The notes: generated by a model from the letters alone, not told the origin. DNA of 64,000 nt from Lepisosteus oculatus (GCF_040954835.1 NC_090716.1:17235275-17299274), one strand, 5' to 3'. Shown: positions 1-14,129, counted from the stretch's first letter. Numbers and translations: made by a program.

Positions 1-216
1 TGGGACGCCAGTCCACTACAGGGCACACATAGACACAAACACATTAACACCAGGGCCAGTTTTCCCAGAAGCAAGAAACCAGAGCACCCAGAGAAACCGC
101 ATGCAAACAGGAGGAGAACATACCCCACACAGATAACACCCCAAGTTTAGAGCTCAACCCAGGGTTCCACCTCTGCGAGGCAGCAATGCTAAAAACTGCA
201 CCACTATGCCACTCAG
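1..216 (-). repeat. tRNA-derived SINE (V-SINE-like), truncated by the window edge
   Basis: Read on the minus strand this matches the SINE copies at 5245, 14725, 33525, 41640 and 63021: a tRNA-like head (GCATTGCTGCCTC region near 180-200), then the conserved block with ATGTTCTCC near 113-125, and the GGACTGGCGTCCCA segment at 1-15. The 3' end lies outside the window. Assignment to the V-SINE superfamily is from memory of that family's central region. Confidence 0.75.
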
Positions 217-469
217 CTTCATTACATGAAATCTACTTTAATTCCTTGTAGACTGTATAATATTGTATTATAATGTATAATATGGAGATCTTGGCCTTTA
301 AAAAATGTTTTCCCCTCTAGCAATAATGGAATAGTTTTGGATACAATACTTGATGTCATTGCCAAAGTTAGTTAAAAGCTCCAAATCTATAAATCTTCAA
401 ATAAGAACATAAAAAGTAAATGACAATAACAGACTATTTAGCACATCAATGCTCATTTTCTTCTACTAG

Positions 470-1115
470 CAAATCTATCACAGTATCAAGACTAGACTTG
501 AACATTCACAGCGTCTCCAACATGTGTCCTGGAAATGCATTCCAAGCGTTTAATAGCTCTTTGTATAAAAATAGTGCTTTGTAATATTAATGCAAAATTG
601 GCTTTTAATCACTTTCCGTCCTCATAAGGCATCTTCTTAAGTCCTGGGATGAGTCTTATTGCTCTTCTCTGGACTTACTCTAATACATCTTAATCCCTTT
701 TGTAAAGTGGAGACTAGAACTGTTTGCAATAGTTCAGAAGTAATACAATTGCTTTGTAGAGTTACATAATAAATTCTCTTGGCCTGAAGTCTATACTCTT
801 CGCTATATACTAAGTATAATTGCCTCTTATGATTCCTCTTTAATTGCTTAGAAGAGAGTGATGAAGATGCTTCAACCCTCTGTTTTTTTCTCAATGGTTT
901 CTAATTCAGCTTTCTCCAGTGTATATACAAACTTTAAATTTAATACCATTAAATTTAATTTGCCACTTACAGTATCTGACCATTTCCGAATCACAGCCGA
1001 ATATTTCTTTAGTGAATTATGTCCTGCATGTTGATCATTCCTACAAGCTTGGTATCATCAGGAAGGGGGCTAATTTTCTACAGAAATCTGGACCAGTTAG
1101 ACATGTACTAAGATT
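470..1115. repeat. old dispersed repeat, CR1/L3-like (family uncertain)
   Basis: Phrases such as TTGCTCTTCTCTGGACTTAC (663-682), 'tttaatttgccacttacagta' in part, and GCTTGGTATCATCAGGAAGG (1048-1067) match a degenerate repeat I recall from many vertebrate genomes. No intact ORF is present. It sits in the RASSF7 intron just upstream of the exon at 1187. The class assignment is a guess. Confidence 0.45.
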
Positions 1116-1186
1116 GTAATGTAAGTGGCTGAGGACCCAGACATTGCCTCCGAGTTAATGTTACTGTTTCTGTGATTTTTTTCAAG

Positions 1187-4100
1187 GGAAGACAGGCCGT
1201 TATGTACTGATTCTGAAACTGCGAGACACTGAGAGGCAGCTGCTGGCCAATGAAAGACCGTTGGAGTCGCTGGCCAAGTTAGGACAACACAGCGCGGACG
1301 TGCAGTTTATTCTGCGGAGGACGGGCCCCAGCGCCAGCGACGGTCAGCATACTGAGCGGACTCTTGCCAGGGACAGCTTCCCTTTGCCCAGGCCGGCTGA
1401 GCCAGAGCCCCCAAAACGCAAGGAACCCAAAAAGTCCTTGACCTTCAACTTGGGCCCCACAGGCCCTAGTTCCCCACGAACGAGATTGAAGCAGTACAAA
1501 CACAGCCTAAAGGACTCACAAGAGCAAGTGGCTCCTGTCGCGTCGAAGGAAGATGTCTTCAGGCAGGTGCTGCTCCAGCAGGAGAGACTCCAGTCCCTGG
1601 AATCCCAGCTGGAGTCTCTGGAGTCAGAGATCCAGTCGTGGGAGCAGCCTCCCCCCGGCTGCAAGCTGGAGGACGAGCTCCTTCTGATGGAGCAGACTGT
1701 GCGGCGCAATGGGGCAGAGCTGGCCCATGAGGAGTTCTGGGAGACCGAGCTGCAGCTGGAGCAGGAGAGGGAGCAGGACATGCAGAGGCAGATTGCAGAC
1801 CTGCATAGGATGCTGGAGGACTGCGGGATCAAGCTCCAGGACTTCACCACCAAGTCCAGGGCCCTGGAGCAGGAGATCTCGCAGGAGAGGATGGGGAGGA
1901 CTAGGAAAGGCAAGTCCGCCAGCCCAGAGGAGACCATTTCCCTCGTGAAGGCTGAGATACACAGCCAGTACAAGCAAAACGTGGAGCTGGAGACCTCCCT
2001 GAGTGAGACCGAGAGAGCCTTGGTCAAAACCGAGGCCATCCTGCAGGTAAGCAGGGAAACCAGAAGGGGCATTCAGGTGAAGTGAACTCTTGGGTCTCAA
2101 CAGATGGTACCTCTCTGGAAGGTGGGGCTGTTTGCTCCCAGTTAAGGACAAGTTAGAGAAAATAAACTTTTCCGCTTCTGAAATATGGTTTAAAAATCTG
2201 AGAAATCAAATATATTATCATATACATTAAAAATAAAAATGTTAATTGTTGTAAGATTTTAATTGAAACCATCATGTTTCTTTATAACCCCTAAAAGTCT
2301 GAACAGGGTGATTAAGTGGTTAAAAATGTCAAGTGCTTTCTTATATTGACTCGTATGTCTGTTAACATGAAATGTTTTCCCTTTTGAAACATTGCAGTAT
2401 TGATCTTCGTGAGTTTAGGGATGGAAAACTATCTCTGTTGATCAAGAACTTTGCCGATCTGGGGGTGTATCAAATCAGGACATTATCCTTGTGCCACACA
2501 TTTTCTGTTTACAGTACTAAATTTAAACTGAAATATTTGGAAGGTGAGTGAATAGATCTGTTGCAGTCATTGCTTGGTTTATACATGTATTTCAGGATCT
2601 CAGTTAATGCCAAGGCGTGTCACAAGTCACTCCAGACAGGTTAATTACTATATAAATCAACTCTAGTGCAGTATTATACTACAGTATATTTAGTAGTACA
2701 TATTTGCTGTCTCTATATATGTAATATCATACATATAACACTAGAGTGGTATAGACAGCATATATACAGTATTATAGTAATCTACAGTAATGTGTTTCTG
2801 TGAACTGTGATACTCCTGTAGTATTGAGATTATAGAACATACTGTAAAGTTTTGTTTAATGTCTGTCATACAGGATTATGAACCATACAACCCTACAAAA
2901 AGTTAAAAATTCTGTAACCTGATGTATATAGTGTACAAATAGGCAGGTTAGAGAAATAGTGATTTAGAATATATAGTATATCAAGGTTGGGTGACTAAAA
3001 TATGGCTTTGTTCTAACTTTCGCAGAATGACTTGTGTGCACATCTCTTAGAGCACTGATACACACCATAACACATCAAATCAGCTTTGCACTTTTTGTTC
3101 CACAGTGCACTGTATATTATGTAAACTCACTGGGGTTTATGGAAAGGGGAATCTACTTGAAGCATGTTGCTGAGTAAGCACATTTTTCCAAACACATGGT
3201 TTGTTGACACAACAAAATAAATTCAATTATGGGAGTTGGAGGTTTCCCTTGAACCTTCTAATAATTATGTGGTATCACAAGGTCCTTAGCTCTTTCAGCC
3301 AAAGCAGATCAGTGCTCACTGTATCATGTTTACCACTGTGCTTAACACTGTGTTACCAAAGTGAAGTATTATCTCCCGTTTTATCATAACAGAGCTTAAA
3401 TTTGTCATTATATAAACTTTCCATGACTATTTATAACTGAGGCATCAGTGATGTTCCCTCAGATGCAAGAAAAAAGACACGTTTTTCTGTTCTGATATGC
3501 ATTCTTGTCCTTTCCATGTCTGGCATTTGAGGCCAGTCCTCAGTGGAGAGTATTTATGATCCTTAAGTTAAAATTTCTATCTTTTTGTTTGCTGACCTCT
3601 TGGAAGTATTTCTTCTCAAGATGCAGTTTTTGATTCTAGAAAATACATGGGCATTTTGAACTGTTTATGTATGTGAACAAATAGATAAAAATGTTTTGCC
3701 ATGGCTTCTTCAAAGGTTTCTGTGTAGTGAACTGGCCATACTAAGAGACATTGCCCAGGAATAAATCAATCAATGTCATTTCATTAAGTAATAGATATTT
3801 GCAGAGTTACATCACTTTCAGTAAATGTTTAACACATTGTGCTACTACAAGAAAATAAATTGCACTACAACAGGATATTCAAACAATACCAATAGCCATT
3901 TCCACATTGGGACTGAATCCATGCTCTCATTGTCCTGTACAGAACAATTGTTTTTGCTTTTGGTATCATCAGCAAAGTTTTGTATAGTTTAGGATTTTTA
4001 ACAAAAGTGAAAACAAAATCCATTCTTAACATCCTGTATTTTATGTCTTGGACACATGCTTTGAAAGTTTTTTTTGCTTTTTGCTTCTTGCTTTGGCCAT

Positions 4101-7100
4101 TAATTACAGACCGGCACTCTTGAGATTGTGTAGACAGGGCTGCCTCTCTGTGGATAAAATGTGAATTGTTCCTTGAATTTAGTTTTCTTGGAATGCATTC
4201 TGCATTGCTTTAAAGACAGGGAAAGACTAAGCTAAATGCTAACAAACCTGAAATCACTTCCTTATAACTTGATTTTGTGATAATAATTATTACATTTGGT
4301 ATCATGATTAATACCAACAGCAACAAATTTGAATGTTACATTGTGTGAATTAACTAGGTACTACCATTGTTTACTTTGCATGATTAAATTAAAAAAATAT
4401 ATTTTAATGGAAAGAATGTTGAGATGAGCGACTGTTTAGATTTTGGCCTCAGGGTCAATATTAAAATGATCCCTCATTTTGTCCAGTCAGCTGGTTTCCT
4501 GTGCACTATTTTTCACAGTGTGTAAACCAGGAAGGCTGTCTTTACTGTACATATCAGGCAGAGGTGGGAATGTGTTTCATTCTAGGTGAAGGTCTTCCCT
4601 GCTCCTTTTACAGGGCTAGAAGACACATCCTGAAAGGTTTGGTATAGAGTGGTGTCATGTGAATCCGGAGAAGGCGTGCCATGGTTAATTGACTTGGTGA
4701 CAGATATCACATTCATTATTGATCATTGTGCATAAGCAGATGATGCTTTTACAGCATAGTACTTTAAACAGATGACTTCATCATCCCCACCTCCTCTGAA
4801 TAACATTCATACTGTCTCAGAATATAACTGTATGAGCTAAAAGCTAAAATGTGTGTAAGAAATAACTTTAAAGAAATTAAAAGCATGGAGTTCCACTTTT
4901 TAACATGAATACTCATATTAAAAACTCTGAAATGATTAAGCAAATTTTTTGTGCTTGGTGTGAAGAACATTAATAACCATAAATAAAATAACTGTAAATA
5001 TTTATTTTTTAGATACTTTGTGCCTGATAAATGTAAGGATTTACTTCAGTTTCTTGTTATGATGTTACAGTTGCACTGACCATCCTCAGCTCATCCTGCA
5101 GCTCATACTGTACATTTTCATATTGAAAAACGAAATGACTTGGATGTTCGTACTTCACTCCTATCAAGGTTGAATACACAAATCAAAAGTATCCCTTTTG
5201 CCATGAAAGGCCATGAGCTCACAGATATTTTTTATGTTAAAGTCAGTGATATAGCATTGCTGCCTTGTAGTGATGGGGCCTTCTGTTCAATTCCTGCATG
5301 GCGTTTATATGTTCTCACCGTGTCCGCATGAGTTTCCTCCCACAGTCCACAGGCATACTGAAAAGGTAATTGGCTTATGGAAAAATTTGCCCTAGTGTGA
5401 GTGTGTGAGTGTATTTGTGTTTGTGCTGTGTATCTGCCTTGCCGTGGACTGGCATCCCATCCAAATGGACTTTACCTAGCCTAGCGCCTGTTGCTTGCTG
5501 GAATAAACTCTAGCTCCCTGCGAGCCTGAATTGGATGAAGGGGTTGAAAAATGAATGGATGGGTGTTCATTGTCAGCCTTAACTTGTATGGCATGCAGAA
5601 TAGCCATGAAAGAGGATTCATATTTCCTGATTTATTTTTGAAGAGATATATTATTCCTCAAAAAATAATTAAGTCTAAAAAGCAAGGATCTTTCTTTCAG
5701 TCCTTTTTCTTGAAGCATGGCCAACTTTTCTAGATAAAACAAATGGACTTCCAGCATAAAAGTGCAAATGAAACAAATCCAATGTGTTTCACTTTACTTC
5801 TGCCTTCACTCTTTGGATGTTGTTTTCCCCCGTTTGCAAGATGTTTTGATGCTGGTCTTGATTTGTTGCTGTAAAGTTTTGTATAAATGTAGGCTTCATG
5901 TAACTACAAACAATAGTGTCACAGAGAATACTTTTTGAGGGTGCAAAGAGAGAACTTATCTGGTCAAGTGTCATTGTGTTAATCATTTAAACCACAGTCT
6001 GAGAGCACAGCCTCTGGGAGCCTCCTTCAGAGTGTCTTTTTTTCTTGCTAACATTACAGAGTCCCTTCTGTTCTGAGAAGCCCGGAGCTTTAGAGAACAC
6101 CTGGTCAGATATGTCCAAACTTGTTAACTGAATGAGGCACTGATGTGGGCAAAATACACTGCTGGCCTTTCTTATCTGTCCTGTAAAGGCTGTTGCAATC
6201 AAGTCCAGTACAGTGTCCCAGCAGTCCAGTCCAGGGAGAAGTGCTCCTGACCCAGTTCTATACATTTCATGCCCTGGTTCAGAATGGGAATATTTGCTCA
6301 CATTTTTATAGCACTCTCTGCATTTCAAAGAATCTCATCAAGCTTCACATGTAGGAGGGAAGCCATTTCAACCCCTGCAATGCAACATATACCTGGGTGA
6401 TGCACAGCAGCTGTTAAGCACCAGCAGAAGTGAGAATTTACTTACCTTGTTCAATTAGGATAAAAATTAACATCCCTGCTCTTATGAACGGTAGCATAGG
6501 AACCATTACAATAACTTTAATGATCAAGTCTTCAGGACCTTAGTTTCATGTCTCATCCAAAGGGTGGAGCAATGTGGAGATCCCCTCTTGCTATGCTGGG
6601 TGCTGTTTGGTCCAGAGACCAAAAGATCAAAAGCTGTGGGTTTTCTGGGACTGTCAACCCCAGTACTGACCACCTTGCTTTGCTTCGGAGATCTGGCAAG
6701 GTGGCAGCACTGCCTTTGCTGTATCATTGTTTTTGCTTCTCAGCCCAACCTTATTATATTGTCCACTGGGTGTTTGGTTTGACTTCTGTGTAAAAAGTGG
6801 GTGAATCGGAAAATGCTGGAAAGATTATTTCTAGTGACTTGAGATACTGTTCTTTCGCTGGGCATTTCTAGGCCGCTTACATAAGCTGAGGTGGGATAAT
6901 CAAGAGGACAGGAGGGTCAGTCAGGAGGAATCTGCCTGTGTGAACAGTTGTGCTTAACGTCTCTTAATAGCCCAACTGTCCTGTCACATCTGCCCCCACC
7001 TGCTGTTTGCACAACCCCCTCCCCCGGTAGAGCTGCCAAGCCCTGCTCACTGTTCTCTTCTCCAGGCAAAGAACGAGGAGCTGGACGAGCTGAACAAGGA

Positions 7101-8192
7101 GCTAAGGCAGTGCAACCTACAGCAGTTCATCCAGCAGACCGGCACTCCAGGCGCCCCGCCACCCCGCGGAGAGCACCACACCCTGCCGCCTCACGCCCAG
7201 CCTGATGGCCTCGCCAGCGCAGGTACTCTGCTAGCTGTGTGGCCCTGCTAGACACTGCCGCAGCACTGTCTGTCTCGGGGTTCGGGCTAGCACACTTATA
7301 GACATAAATCAGATTTTATTTGTTTATTTGCATGTGTACATGTACAATGGGATTCTTATTTATGCCAGTCTGCTAGGACATGCACAGTACAAGAGACAAC
7401 ACCACACAATGTAGACAGTAAATGATAAACAGGATTACAGTATGTACAGACAATAAACAAACAGAACAATAAATAGGTGGTAACTGTGTCAAAGCACAGA
7501 CGGCAGAGGTGCGTTGAATTCTGAGGCATTGCACAGTTAGCTTTGTGTTGTCAAACTAATTATTTCTTGGTGCCTCTTCTGCATTTTTCATACATCCTCT
7601 TGTATGAAGGCTCATGGGAGCTCAGGGAGGTGCTGTGCATGCTCAGGGCCCGTGAGTGGCCAGGGTCGAATCCCAGCAGAGACACACCTTCAAATGGTAG
7701 TTCAGGTGTTGCAGCAAAATAATAATTGATATAAATATTATCACTCTTTATCTTAAGCCTAATAACCATGTGTGCAGCCATGCATTTTGGATCAGCTAAG
7801 ATCCCTCTTGTGGAGTGGTGCAAGAGGACAATTTCTCAGTCTATCCATCTGATTTACTGTTTAATTGTTTGCAGGCTTTCTGTAGGGGCTTTTTGATTTT
7901 TAAATGCTTCACCTGTGGAGGTGTTGTGTTTTTATAAAAGTGCTGTAGGGTGTGGACTGTTTGTGTTCTGTGTCTGGGAGGAGAGAACACAGGCGGAGGG
8001 TTTGTTCAGTGGAGGGGTTAGGGTTAAGTTTTTTCCCCCCTCAAATCCTGATAATACCATTCTTTCACAGGCTCTTCGCTCTCCAGCTTGGAGTCTCCCC
8101 CTCGGCCCACAGCGAAGCAGTTCCTGGGGAACCCCCGAAACCTGCAGAACCCACTTGTGGCCAGCCTGAACCCCGAGGGTGTGTATGTGTGA
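1187..8192 (+). CDS. RASSF7: RASSF7 (N-terminal Ras-association family), 3' three coding exons
   Basis: Partial gene; coding exons 1187-2046, 7066-7222 and 8071-8192 (stop TGA 8190-8192), with GT-AG junctions and phases that fit (enters phase 1, then 0, then 1). The first exon starts with the end of the Ras-association domain (GKTGRYVLILKLRDTERQLL, then a DVQFILRRTGPS block typical of RASSF7/8). Next come a basic/Ser-Pro linker (KRKEPKKSLTF), a long Glu/Gln/Leu-rich coiled coil (about 1540-2046) continuing in the second exon (ELDELNKELRQCNLQQFIQQ), and a C-terminus ending NPLVASLNPEGVYV. The missing first exon should encode the start of the RA domain. RASSF7/8 proteins are scaffold-like regulators at microtubules, centrosomes and cell junctions. 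Coiled-coil wording is RASSF8-like, but the position beside mir-210 and PHRF1 supports RASSF7. 378 codons are visible. Confidence 0.88.
2047..7065 (+). other. RASSF7 intron, no further exon seen
   Basis: Donor CAG|gtaagc at 2047, acceptor ctccag|GCA ending 7065. The protein reads continuously across it (AILQ then AKNEELDELN) as in mammalian RASSF7, so no extra exon is needed. It contains a SINE at 5245-5565; the rest is AT-rich unique-looking sequence with no recognisable gene. Confidence 0.7.
5245..5565 (+). repeat. tRNA-derived SINE (V-SINE-like)
   Basis: Contains the family's GCATTGCTGCCT head, the ATGTTCTCACCGTGTC and TTTCCTCCCACAGTCCA blocks, a GTGGACTGGCATCCCATCC block, and the tail ending AATGAATGGATGG. 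Diverged from the other copies by many substitutions, so an old insertion. Confidence 0.8.
7310..7470. repeat. LINE 3'-end fragment (L2/Rex-like)
   Basis: In the intron before the last RASSF7 exon. TGTACATGTACAATGGGATT and the following CACAGTACAAGAGACAACAC resemble the 3' end of L2/Rex-type LINEs, and a similar stretch lies at the 3' side of the LINE at 30305-31505. No coding sequence remains. Confidence 0.4.
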
Positions 8193-8512
8193 GCGAGTGC
8201 CCCAGTGCCTGAGCTTGCAACATGCCTGGGCTGGGAGGCCAGGGCCCGAGGCGCCAGTTACTGCCTGCATGATGGAGCCTCTGCTTCCCAGCTGCTCTTT
8301 CTCCCTCTCTCCCTGCCTCTCCTTCTCGGCTTCTCTTTGGGGCTCTTGTAATGGCTTCTAACTATTCCAGCAGAGCTGCCCCCACTTCACTGGGGCAGAA
8401 TTTTTTCATGCTTGATTAATCTAGAACGTAATAACGCAGAGTGGGAATTTCCACTTGAGATAAACTAACAGTGCTTTGTTCCCTCAAAAAGTAATAATTC
8501 ATTTTAAATAAA
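8193..8512 (+). promoter_or_regulatory. RASSF7 3' UTR with candidate poly(A) signal
   Basis: First AATAAA hexamer downstream of the RASSF7 stop is at 8507-8512, giving a 3' UTR of about 0.33 kb if used. The stretch is C/T-rich (CTCCCTCTCTCCC type runs near 8300-8330). Use of this signal is inferred only from position. Confidence 0.45.
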
Positions 8513-11500
8513 AGAACCTTTGGTTCTCTTTCTGCCAAAGAATGTATATACTGAAAAGAAACCTAAACATCTTTTTAAAGATGACAACCCAGAGAGGATG
8601 CTTTGTGCTTCTTTCTGTTGCATATTCATCTGTATATCCATAGACAATCTGTTTTAAAAAAACCGTGCCAAATATTAAGCTTTAATTTGCAGCTGTGAGA
8701 AATTCTTTCTGTAAGATTTTGTTTGCACATTTGGCAAAACATACAAAGACTTGCTTGATCTGTGCTTTATCACTCCTATTTTTTAGGCTTCTCAGGATGA
8801 TTCCATATTCTTTGCACCCTTTCCAAAATGAATCCCAGTGTTTTATCCTGAAAGAACATGACTTGTATGGTCTAGCCTGCTGATCTAGTAGTCTGAAGTC
8901 ACTGCTCTGCAAATGTGGATTGTATGTTTAATTTATGACTGGAACCAGGTGCCTAGCTGCCTGAATACATTCTTACTTGAGCTGTCAGTCCATTTCAGAA
9001 TCAGTAGCTTGGATTTCTCACATTCAAACAGAGGGGCTTGCAGATCTCAGTAGTATTTAGCAAAAGCAGTTGTACAGTATATGCTTCCCATTGAAAACAA
9101 AATGTAATTTAGTGGCTTTGTCTGATTCTCTGACCATTTTTGTCCCAGTTACTGTTTGCTCTCCAGGCTCCTCCTACGATTACTAGAAATATATACTGAG
9201 ATTCCTTCAGTCAGTCTACATGACAGCAGGCATATCAAAACAGATCAAGAAAGCTGACCTAGTTTTTACATTGTGTCAAAACTCACACAATGCATACAAA
9301 CACTTCTTCTATATGTGCAAATTATCATAAGGTTCAAACTTACATTGAATCTGTAAACAAAGTGTTTTAAAAGACAGGTATGTAGTGAAAGTACAGTAGT
9401 TAAAATTGATGTTTACTACATATACATAGGTAGCTGTAGTTTCCTATTTTCCACTGGTCCATGAAGATAAATGAGATTAGAAGCTCTGCAGCCTCTCACT
9501 CAGATGTAGCTCTTGCCTGGGTCTGACAGCTCAAGGGTGGGGTTTCCTACCGTCTTTACTGGATGCTGTGCAATATGGATCTCTCCAGCTTGGGACCAAG
9601 GGCAGTTCAGACATGCAGACGAAGGGATTGATTTTTTTTGGCAGCTGTCCTCTTTGCTTGCAACTGAGACGCATGTCATCTCTTATTTCTCCAGCCTGTT
9701 ACCTTAAAAGAAAAGCGCTTAGGGTCACTTAGATTATTTTTGTATGTCTTGCAGTCCTATCATCCAGAGAGACTTCGTGGAGATAAAACAGGGCCAGCAC
9801 GTGGAGGAAATGTTCACTGTTCACTTTATATCACAATATATTTAACCTTATTATTGTCATTTTCTTTGTAAAATTGATTTATTTCTGTGAATTATTACTT
9901 TATGTATATAAACTTATTAAAAATTGCTTATGTGTTTTAGATCTTCCATCTCCCTTGTTTTTGATTTACTGGAAGAAGTGTTTTAAAAGTACTTGATTAT
10001 CTAGGTATGTTTAGCCTAAGCCTAAACCTTTGTGAGAAAACATCCATGCCTTCTGTGTGTAATGTTTGCTTCTGTCTCCAGCACTCACCTCTTCTGTAAT
10101 GCCAATGCAATCCTGCTGCTCAAACAGTAAGACAGAAACAGGAGCAGTTTGAAGTGAAACTAGGTATTGTTAAGGTGTTTCTCTTCAATTTAAGTGATGA
10201 GATAACTAGCTTTTTAATTATTTTCGCTGACTAGTGTCAACCTCTCCATAATGTACAAGAAGAAAACAGATGTACAAAAGAAACACAGTTTGAGCTGATA
10301 GGAGATGCGGAAGGGGCTGACAGTGTCTTGAACAAGGCTTTATCTCAACACGATGTAGGACTATGTGAGGTGCAATAGTGGGGTTGAACCACAAATGATT
10401 TGGTAGATGCAGAATAAGCTGAAAGAATTATGAAATTAGATCCTGCTTTAGTTGCCTTTCCTGTATAATGGGCTTCCAGGTTTCAAAACAGTACATTCAC
10501 ATACTGTATATGAAATTTCCTATTTTCTTAGTACAGTTGTTCCCTGAATTACCCATCACACTAAAACTGATCACTTTTGCTGACTACTGCACATGGGAAG
10601 GGGTTTTAGCATCTGACCTCTTTAGGTACAGCTGCTGAAAACATGTTTAACCTATAAAATTTAAAGGTAGTTAGAGACCTATCAGAACATAAGACACAGG
10701 AATGAAAAAACAGGCAATTATGAACAACCCTATGAAGACAGCACGGACACCAAAGGAAAATGAAATGTTGAGCTTTTAGTTTTTTTTTGTGTGTGTGGGA
10801 GAGAAATACAACAGAAGAAACCAGCGATGAGCTGCACTACTGTTGTCGCTTTCAGACTCTCCCTTTGAACAGGAGGTAAACTGTCCTTTCTGAGCTGTAA
10901 ATAGCTTATCTAGGCTAAACAAATCCACACCCTGTGCTTCCCTCAAAGACCAGGATTAATCCTTCAGCAAGGTTCTATTTAAAAATCACTTAAATGTGAT
11001 AGTCTGTTTGCATCATGTTCCGGTTCAAAGATACAGTGTAAAGGTCCTTTTGAGAAGAGATGAAAACTGAGTTCAACTCAGTTCAAAAGAAAAGGAGATA
11101 ATTACTGGATAGAGAATGATAGTGCGGTCCTCATGCAGGTAGCTATACACTACTTCCACCACCCCTCCTGAGATAACAGATTAAAACCGATAAATATTTT
11201 CACAGTTCAACAGTATGTATTCTTCACAGAATGGACATTTACATTGTAAATAAAATGATAAACATCTCAGTTTCCCACAGTACTACTTCCTGCAAATCTC
11301 TATATTGATTTTCCCTTGCTGTTGACTTACTGTATTTAAAAGCAGACAAAACCAGAGCATACAGCCATAATCCCAGCAGAAGCGAGACGACGACTCTACT
11401 TGTTAACATTTAGAGTGCATATATCTAGATGATTAGTGTATCCATAAACAAAATATTTTCACAGCACTGTACAGGTCAGAAAGGTGATAAACATGCCCAG

Positions 11501-14120
11501 AATGTAATCAAACATCTGATCTGTAGATCAAATGTAGAGACCCCAAACATAACGATCAGTCTCTATTAGACCAACGAGTTAGGGTTTATTTAATTTAGAT
11601 GGCCTCATCCAGAGAGAGGTGCACTGGCTGCAAAAACTACAATTCAGATAGGTACAATAAAGCTACAGTAATTTGTATACACAATTTATTAAACCAAATT
11701 TACCAAAGATGTTTATTCACATACAATAGTCTAATTCGCTTAATATCATAGGATATTGCATAGGAACTGTGCAAGAATAAGAATTTAAAGTGTCTTTAGA
11801 GTCTCCTGAGATTGTGCCTTTGCATTACAAGAGATGTAAAAGGACAGAAATGGGATTATGGCTTTGCAGACATGGAAAGTCTTAATACACAATTCTATAA
11901 GCTTTAAATCCATGTCACTAATTCTATGACAACTTAATGGAGTTGCTTTTACACGCCTCTTTCTATGATGAATGTGATAAAGTGTTGAGTTAATGCTACT
12001 GTACATCAATGGCTGTCTCAACCACACTTATCTCACAGTTAAAACGCCAACAAAATATGAAAGATTATCCTGTACCCCTTAATAAAAAGCAATTACGGAG
12101 ACTAGAAGAATGCAGATGCACAAATATCTTTGGATCAAATTGCATGTTTAAATTCTTACCCATTTTTCTCTTATGCTACAAAGATTTTGCACATACAGTA
12201 CATATCAAAAGAGGTTCCTTAAAACTAATCGGGAAAAATCTGGAAAATTCCACACATTTTTTATATAATAGGAAGTGACACAAGAAAAGATGTGCCAACA
12301 AAACTAGTATACTTCCCAGATTTGGAAATCCAGTTCCGTAAGTTTGTTGTCCAGTTTTTCAGCAATCCCTTAGTACTCAGACCATATGAGTGATGTTCTC
12401 CAATGTTGTGTGGAAAACAAGCTGGTCTGTATTAATTTTTTTTTTATTTTGCGAAGGTTAAGGGTTACCAGTGTTAAAAATGAGTGACTAGGACAAAGCA
12501 ATGTGTAGTTTTCTAAATTTAGTTTTTGATTTGGATTGGGGTCACAATATTCCAAGGCATCAGTCATAAGGAGAAAAAAAGCTGACTCCAAAATAAACAA
12601 CAAAAGTCCAGCAGCTCTCCAGAGCTCTACTGACCAGCCTGCTCCTGGAGTTACAGAACTGCAGGGTTCGTGTATTACCCTGAATCCATATCTAACAAAG
12701 TCCTGGAGTCATGGCAGGGTTAATATGCCCTGTGGACATTCTTATTAATCTAATATAGAGTGGACTAACCCTAATACATGCCCACAAGGCAAATAAGGTC
12801 CAATTTTGAGTCCTTAGTTTTGCATCAGCTCTTGCTTATGAGAAAGGAGCTTACAAGAAAGTTCTTAAGAAACCGGCTGAAGTTGTAAAGTATTTATAAA
12901 CTTTCCAGATTAACAGGAAAACAGATACAGAGATGTAATAAAAAATAATACTTTGAGGTAATTGTTTAATGAATCCATCCAATTTGTAGTGCACTACACT
13001 TAATGACAATGGAGATCCATTGTGGAGTTTGTCCCCAGCCCCTGTCCTAGGACAGGATTCTGAAGGACATATAAAACTTTAAATGCAGAAAATCACCCAA
13101 ATGTCCTATTCACCTCAAGGTATTTTTATTAAAAAAAAAACTTTTTTCAACCAGATGCATCCATTCAGGATTTATTCTCATTGACAAAGGCACCAGCAGA
13201 GTCATCACTTACAGCTCCAGTATTAGCAAACTGTAGAGTAAAAATGCACTAGAGACCATTTTGTTGAGCAGAAGTGGAGTTTATAGTCTATTCAGCTAAG
13301 GAGAAGCACTTTCCCTGCAATTGGGGAGATTATTCCCATAAGGAAAGTTACAGCTGACCTTTTATACACTTACATAAGAAATACAATTTAAGTTTAAAAA
13401 ATAAGAAAACTTCAAACAATTTCTATTGGTTAAGCAAACCTCTGCTTTAATCAGGAGATGTCTGCGTAATTGAACTGTATCGATGTTTTCTACAAGCAGG
13501 TAGTTATAATTGGCCTTCTATACAAAATTTGGGATTCTTTAAACAAGCATTCTTTGTGTCTGCAGACCCCTAGTCTTATCAGTAGCAGATACTTTAATGT
13601 TGCCACTAGTGTTTTTCTGAACATGCTATATAGAGAAATAATTTTTAACCCTTCAAAACCCTCCGGTCCACAGCCCCAGCCACAGTTCAGGCTACTGCCC
13701 CAGTTACCCCACGATGTGATGCAGAGCTCCTGCCTGACGGGCCCCCTCCTACTTTGTGATGTGTGTGGCCCCTGCAGGGAAGCGAGATTCATCAAAACTC
13801 CTTTTACGCCACTCACAGCCCCGACTCACCAATGTCTCTGAATGCAAAATGATGTTCTCGTTAGTTAACTAGAAATGTTTTAAATATTGCAATGGTGATT
13901 GTTGTAACAGTCCTTCTCTGCTCAGTTGAAAAGAACATGGTCGGGACCAACAGCTAGAAAAAATGTGCCAGCAGTGGATTGCATGACACTGGCTTTGTGG
14001 ATAAACCTGAGCGTTAACCAGGGTGATATCCTTCATCACAGAGACTATGGAGCAGCAACTGAATTGCTGCTGTTATACTCCGTGTGTTTAATGTGGAAGC
14101 ATCCAGAGGGCCTGCTTTTA
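8513..14120. other. intergenic spacer without supported genes
   Basis: About 5.6 kb of AT-rich sequence. Open frames are short, lack splice logic and show no recognisable family. Scattered TACAGTATATG-like words occur, but I see no RNA gene or clear element. Confidence 0.5.
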
Positions 14121-14129
14121 GTAGGAGAG

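Noticed and set aside
1279-2151. Long minus-strand frames opposite RASSF7
   Set aside because: Antisense shadows of the coiled-coil exon; composition is explained by the sense codons.
2640-2830. Palindromic AT-rich stretch with GCTGTCTCTATATATG and TATAGACAGC words
   Set aside because: Arms are short and imperfect, of the kind expected by chance in AT-rich DNA; no element boundaries.
13470-13841. 123-codon plus-strand frame
   Set aside because: Starts in AT-rich non-coding text and no domain is recognised; the Pro/Gln-rich part has no splice support.
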